Made by a program: the position numbers and the translations under genes
From: CAZAQB01 sp964487155
GTDB lineage: Bacteria > Pseudomonadota > Gammaproteobacteria > Nitrococcales > Nitrococcaceae
NCBI GenBank assembly: GCA_964487155.1
Contig: CAZAQB010000181.1
Location: forward strand, 1-6,442
DNA length: 6,442 nucleotides
Direction: 5' to 3'
Notes under the pieces: generated by a model
Told to the model about the DNA's origin: nothing
The model's database searches: none
The model's input: the letters and a program-made list of their open reading frames with translations, nothing else
Shown: positions 5,339 to 6,442 of the stretch, one piece after another
How positions within the stretch are numbered: the stretch's first letter is position 1
Layout of the letters: every line of letters starts with the position of its first letter

Positions 5339-5367
5339 CCCCACGTTTCTCCGCAACGTGGGGCTAC
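5339..5367 (-). repeat. REP palindrome, class B (array copy 3)
   Basis: CCCCACGTT at 5339-5347 pairs with AACGTGGGG at 5355-5363, followed by CTAC at 5364-5367. The TAG within this GTAG head (5364-5366) is also the stop codon of the cytochrome remnant on the minus strand. Confidence 0.9.
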
Positions 5368-5656
5368 GGATGCGCCAGCCGGGCCCGGTAGCCCTCCGGC
5401 TCGAACCCCGGGCTGTGGCCCGGCACGTGGCAGCGCCGGCAGATCTGCTCCGGCGCGGTGGCGCTGCGCGGCGTCGCGGTCTGGCCGGCGGCTTCGGCGT
5501 GGGCCCGCCCGGCGCCGTGGCAGCTCTCGCACTGCACATCGGCCAGGCCGGGGGCAGGTAGCGGTCCAGGAAGCCGCCGGGCTCCAGGAAGCCCACGCTG
5601 TAGCAGCCGACGCATTCCGGATCCCGCTCCTTGCCGTGCGCCTCCAGGCGGGCCTC
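5364..5656 (-). pseudogene. 3' remnant of a c554-like multihaem cytochrome c
   Basis: Reading leftwards from directly after the EamA stop, one frame gives HGKERDPECVGCY and then SVGFLEPGGFLDRYLP. A second frame gives GLADVQCESCHGAG (haem motif at 5517-5531), then ICRRCHVPGHSPGFEPEGY (haem motif at 5427-5441) and ends at TAG 5364. Together they match the tail of c554-type periplasmic electron carriers, which have three closely spaced CxxCH sites there. Three defects are visible. The N-terminal part and signal peptide are absent, replaced by the EamA gene. The frame changes at a run of five C (G at 5550-5554), where a sixth base would restore it. The first haem site (5600-5614) reads CVGCY, having lost its axial histidine through one C-to-T change. 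The frameshift could be a sequencing slip, but the truncation could not. Confidence 0.75.
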
Positions 5657-6442
5657 TCAACCCGGGGCCGCCCGGTTCCGGCGCCGTGCCTCCGCCAGGG
5701 CCAGCCAGGAGTGCACGGCGACCGCGCCCAGCACCGCGAGCCCACCGAGGAAGGTGGCCGGCGGCGGATCCTCTCCCAGCAGCGCCCACACCCAGAGCGG
5801 GCCGAGCACCGATTCGATGAGCATGAACAGGCTCACCTCCGGGGCCGGCAGGTAACGGGTGGCGGTGGCGATCAGCACCAGGGCCAGCGGCATCTGCACC
5901 AGTCCCATCAGGGCGAGTACCGCGTAACTCGGTGCCCCCAGGCTGAGCGGGTCGGCCAGGGGCCAGGCCAGCAGCCCGCCGATCAGGCCGCTGAGGCACA
6001 CCAGGGGGATGCGTTCCAGATCCGGCTGGGCGCGCAGCAGGGTGAGCACGGCGCCCATGAACAGCGCCAGCAGCAGCGCCAGCAGGTCGCCGCGCCACAG
6101 GCCCAGATCCATGGAACCGCCGAATACCGCGCCGATCCCGGCGGCGGCGACGGCGATGGCGGCCCAGGTGCGTGGCCGCACCCGCTCGCCCAGGAACAGC
6201 CAGGTGAAGATCCCCGCGAACAGCGGCGAGGCGGCCAGGATCACCACCGTATTGGCGACCCGGGTGTGGCTCACCGACAGCACGAACAGGGCCATGTCGA
6301 TACCCAGCAGCACCGCCGCCGCCAGGCCCACGCGGCGGGCGTTGCGCCCCGGCGGGAGCCAGGGACGCCGGCGCAGCAGCTGCACCACGGCCAGCGACAG
6401 ACAGATCAACCATGCGCGCCAGAACACCACATCCCAGGCTTC
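5657..6442 (-). CDS. EamA/DMT-family transporter (5' end outside the window)
   Basis: The visible 261 residues form the C-terminal nine of the usual ten helices of an inner-membrane EamA exporter; the first helix and the start lie beyond the right edge. The frame is open to the edge (EAWDVVFWRAW), and the GTG pair near 6430 falls inside the VVFWR segment typical of the end of the first loop, so it is not the start. Both halves show family features: VILAASPLFAGIFTWLFLGE with RVRPRTW in the first repeat and EVSLFMLIESVLGPLWVWAL with LGEDPPP in the second. The protein ends normally at TGA 5657-5659 after a basic tail. It is not a close copy of the transporter at 71-967. The cytochrome remnant begins with no spacer after its stop. 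The substrate is unknown. Confidence 0.9.
   Translation of the reverse strand, partial: EAWDVVFWRAWLICLSLAVVQLLRRRPWLPPGRNARRVGLAAAVLLGIDMALFVLSVSHTRVANTVVILAASPLFAGIFTWLFLGERVRPRTWAAIAVAAAGIGAVFGGSMDLGLWRGDLLALLLALFMGAVLTLLRAQPDLERIPLVCLSGLIGGLLAWPLADPLSLGAPSYAVLALMGLVQMPLALVLIATATRYLPAPEVSLFMLIESVLGPLWVWALLGEDPPPATFLGGLAVLGAVAVHSWLALAEARRRNRAAPG

Larger units (their letters stand above)
4966..5367. repeat. Tandem REP/BIME array with a 187-bp period
   Basis: Five REPs alternate in orientation: B (4966-4994), A (5047-5073), B (5153-5181), A (5234-5260), B (5339-5367). A-to-B spacers are 79 and 78 nt, B-to-A spacers are 52 nt, so the unit is 186-187 bp. The two 52-nt spacers differ at one base and the A-to-B spacers at only a handful, which indicates recent duplication. 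The array lies between converging genes, a common site for REP clusters. It fills the whole intergenic stretch apart from the gap and a degenerate unit on its left, and its true copy number is unknown because of the gap. Confidence 0.9.

Noticed and set aside
4966..5367. CRISPR array
   Set aside because: The spacers between palindromes are themselves repeated and nearly identical, orientation alternates and no cas gene is present.
4807..5391. Open frames inside the repeat array
   Set aside because: They read through Ns and tandem repeats, repeat the same peptide per unit, and have no ribosome sites.
5364..6413. Single minus-strand frame joining a long N-terminal part to the two CxxCH sites
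   Set aside because: Its upstream part is an out-of-frame reading of the EamA gene, low-complexity Gly/Ala/Arg/Pro; only about the last 60 residues are cytochrome.

Overview
This is a very GC-rich window, roughly 70% G+C by eye, from a bacterium. The gene set points to a gammaproteobacterium: two EamA-type exporters, a CspA-type cold-shock protein, a GhrA-like 2-hydroxyacid dehydrogenase, an M14 zinc carboxypeptidase and the tail of a c554-like multihaem cytochrome. REP palindromes with a GTAG head point the same way. The multihaem cytochrome would suit a sulfur- or nitrogen-metabolising lineage such as the Chromatiales, but that placement is inference. The window contains a 100-N scaffold gap, so it comes from a draft assembly.

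Layout. At 71-967 (+) is a complete ten-helix EamA/DMT exporter. At 1138-1341 (+) is a cold-shock protein with its own likely promoter (985-1013), a long leader, a structured 3' UTR and a strong intrinsic terminator (1436-1464). The 280 bases after that hold an inverted-repeat operator candidate (1520-1537) and a doubtful 29-codon ORF. At 1744-2679 (+) is a D-2-hydroxyacid dehydrogenase with an intact Arg/Glu/His triad. At 3012-4754 (+) is an M14 carboxypeptidase with all zinc and catalytic residues; it probably starts at a GTG overlapped by the stop of a 12-codon leader ORF. On the minus strand, a second EamA exporter enters from the right edge (5657-6442). It is followed directly by a truncated, frameshifted cytochrome remnant (5364-5656).

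The non-coding DNA is the most interesting part. A REP-like palindrome occurs seven times: one opposed pair at 2753-2887, and five copies in a 187-bp-period tandem array at 4966-5367. Each has a GTAG head and a hairpin with core ACGTT/AACGT. Two classes differ by compensatory changes at the stem base (GGC/GCC against CCCC/GGGG), and opposed classes sit about 79 nt apart. The first pair lies inside a 277-bp segment bounded by 14-bp imperfect inverted repeats, so it looks like a MITE-sized element. The array lies between converging genes, supplies the stop codon of the cytochrome remnant, and is where the assembly broke: an identical 55-nt sequence stands on both sides of the Ns.

The genes do not form an obvious shared pathway; each looks like an independent housekeeping or accessory unit. 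I see no defence system, CRISPR array, prophage or transposase. The REP/BIME family is the only candidate for something undescribed, and its novelty needs a database comparison.
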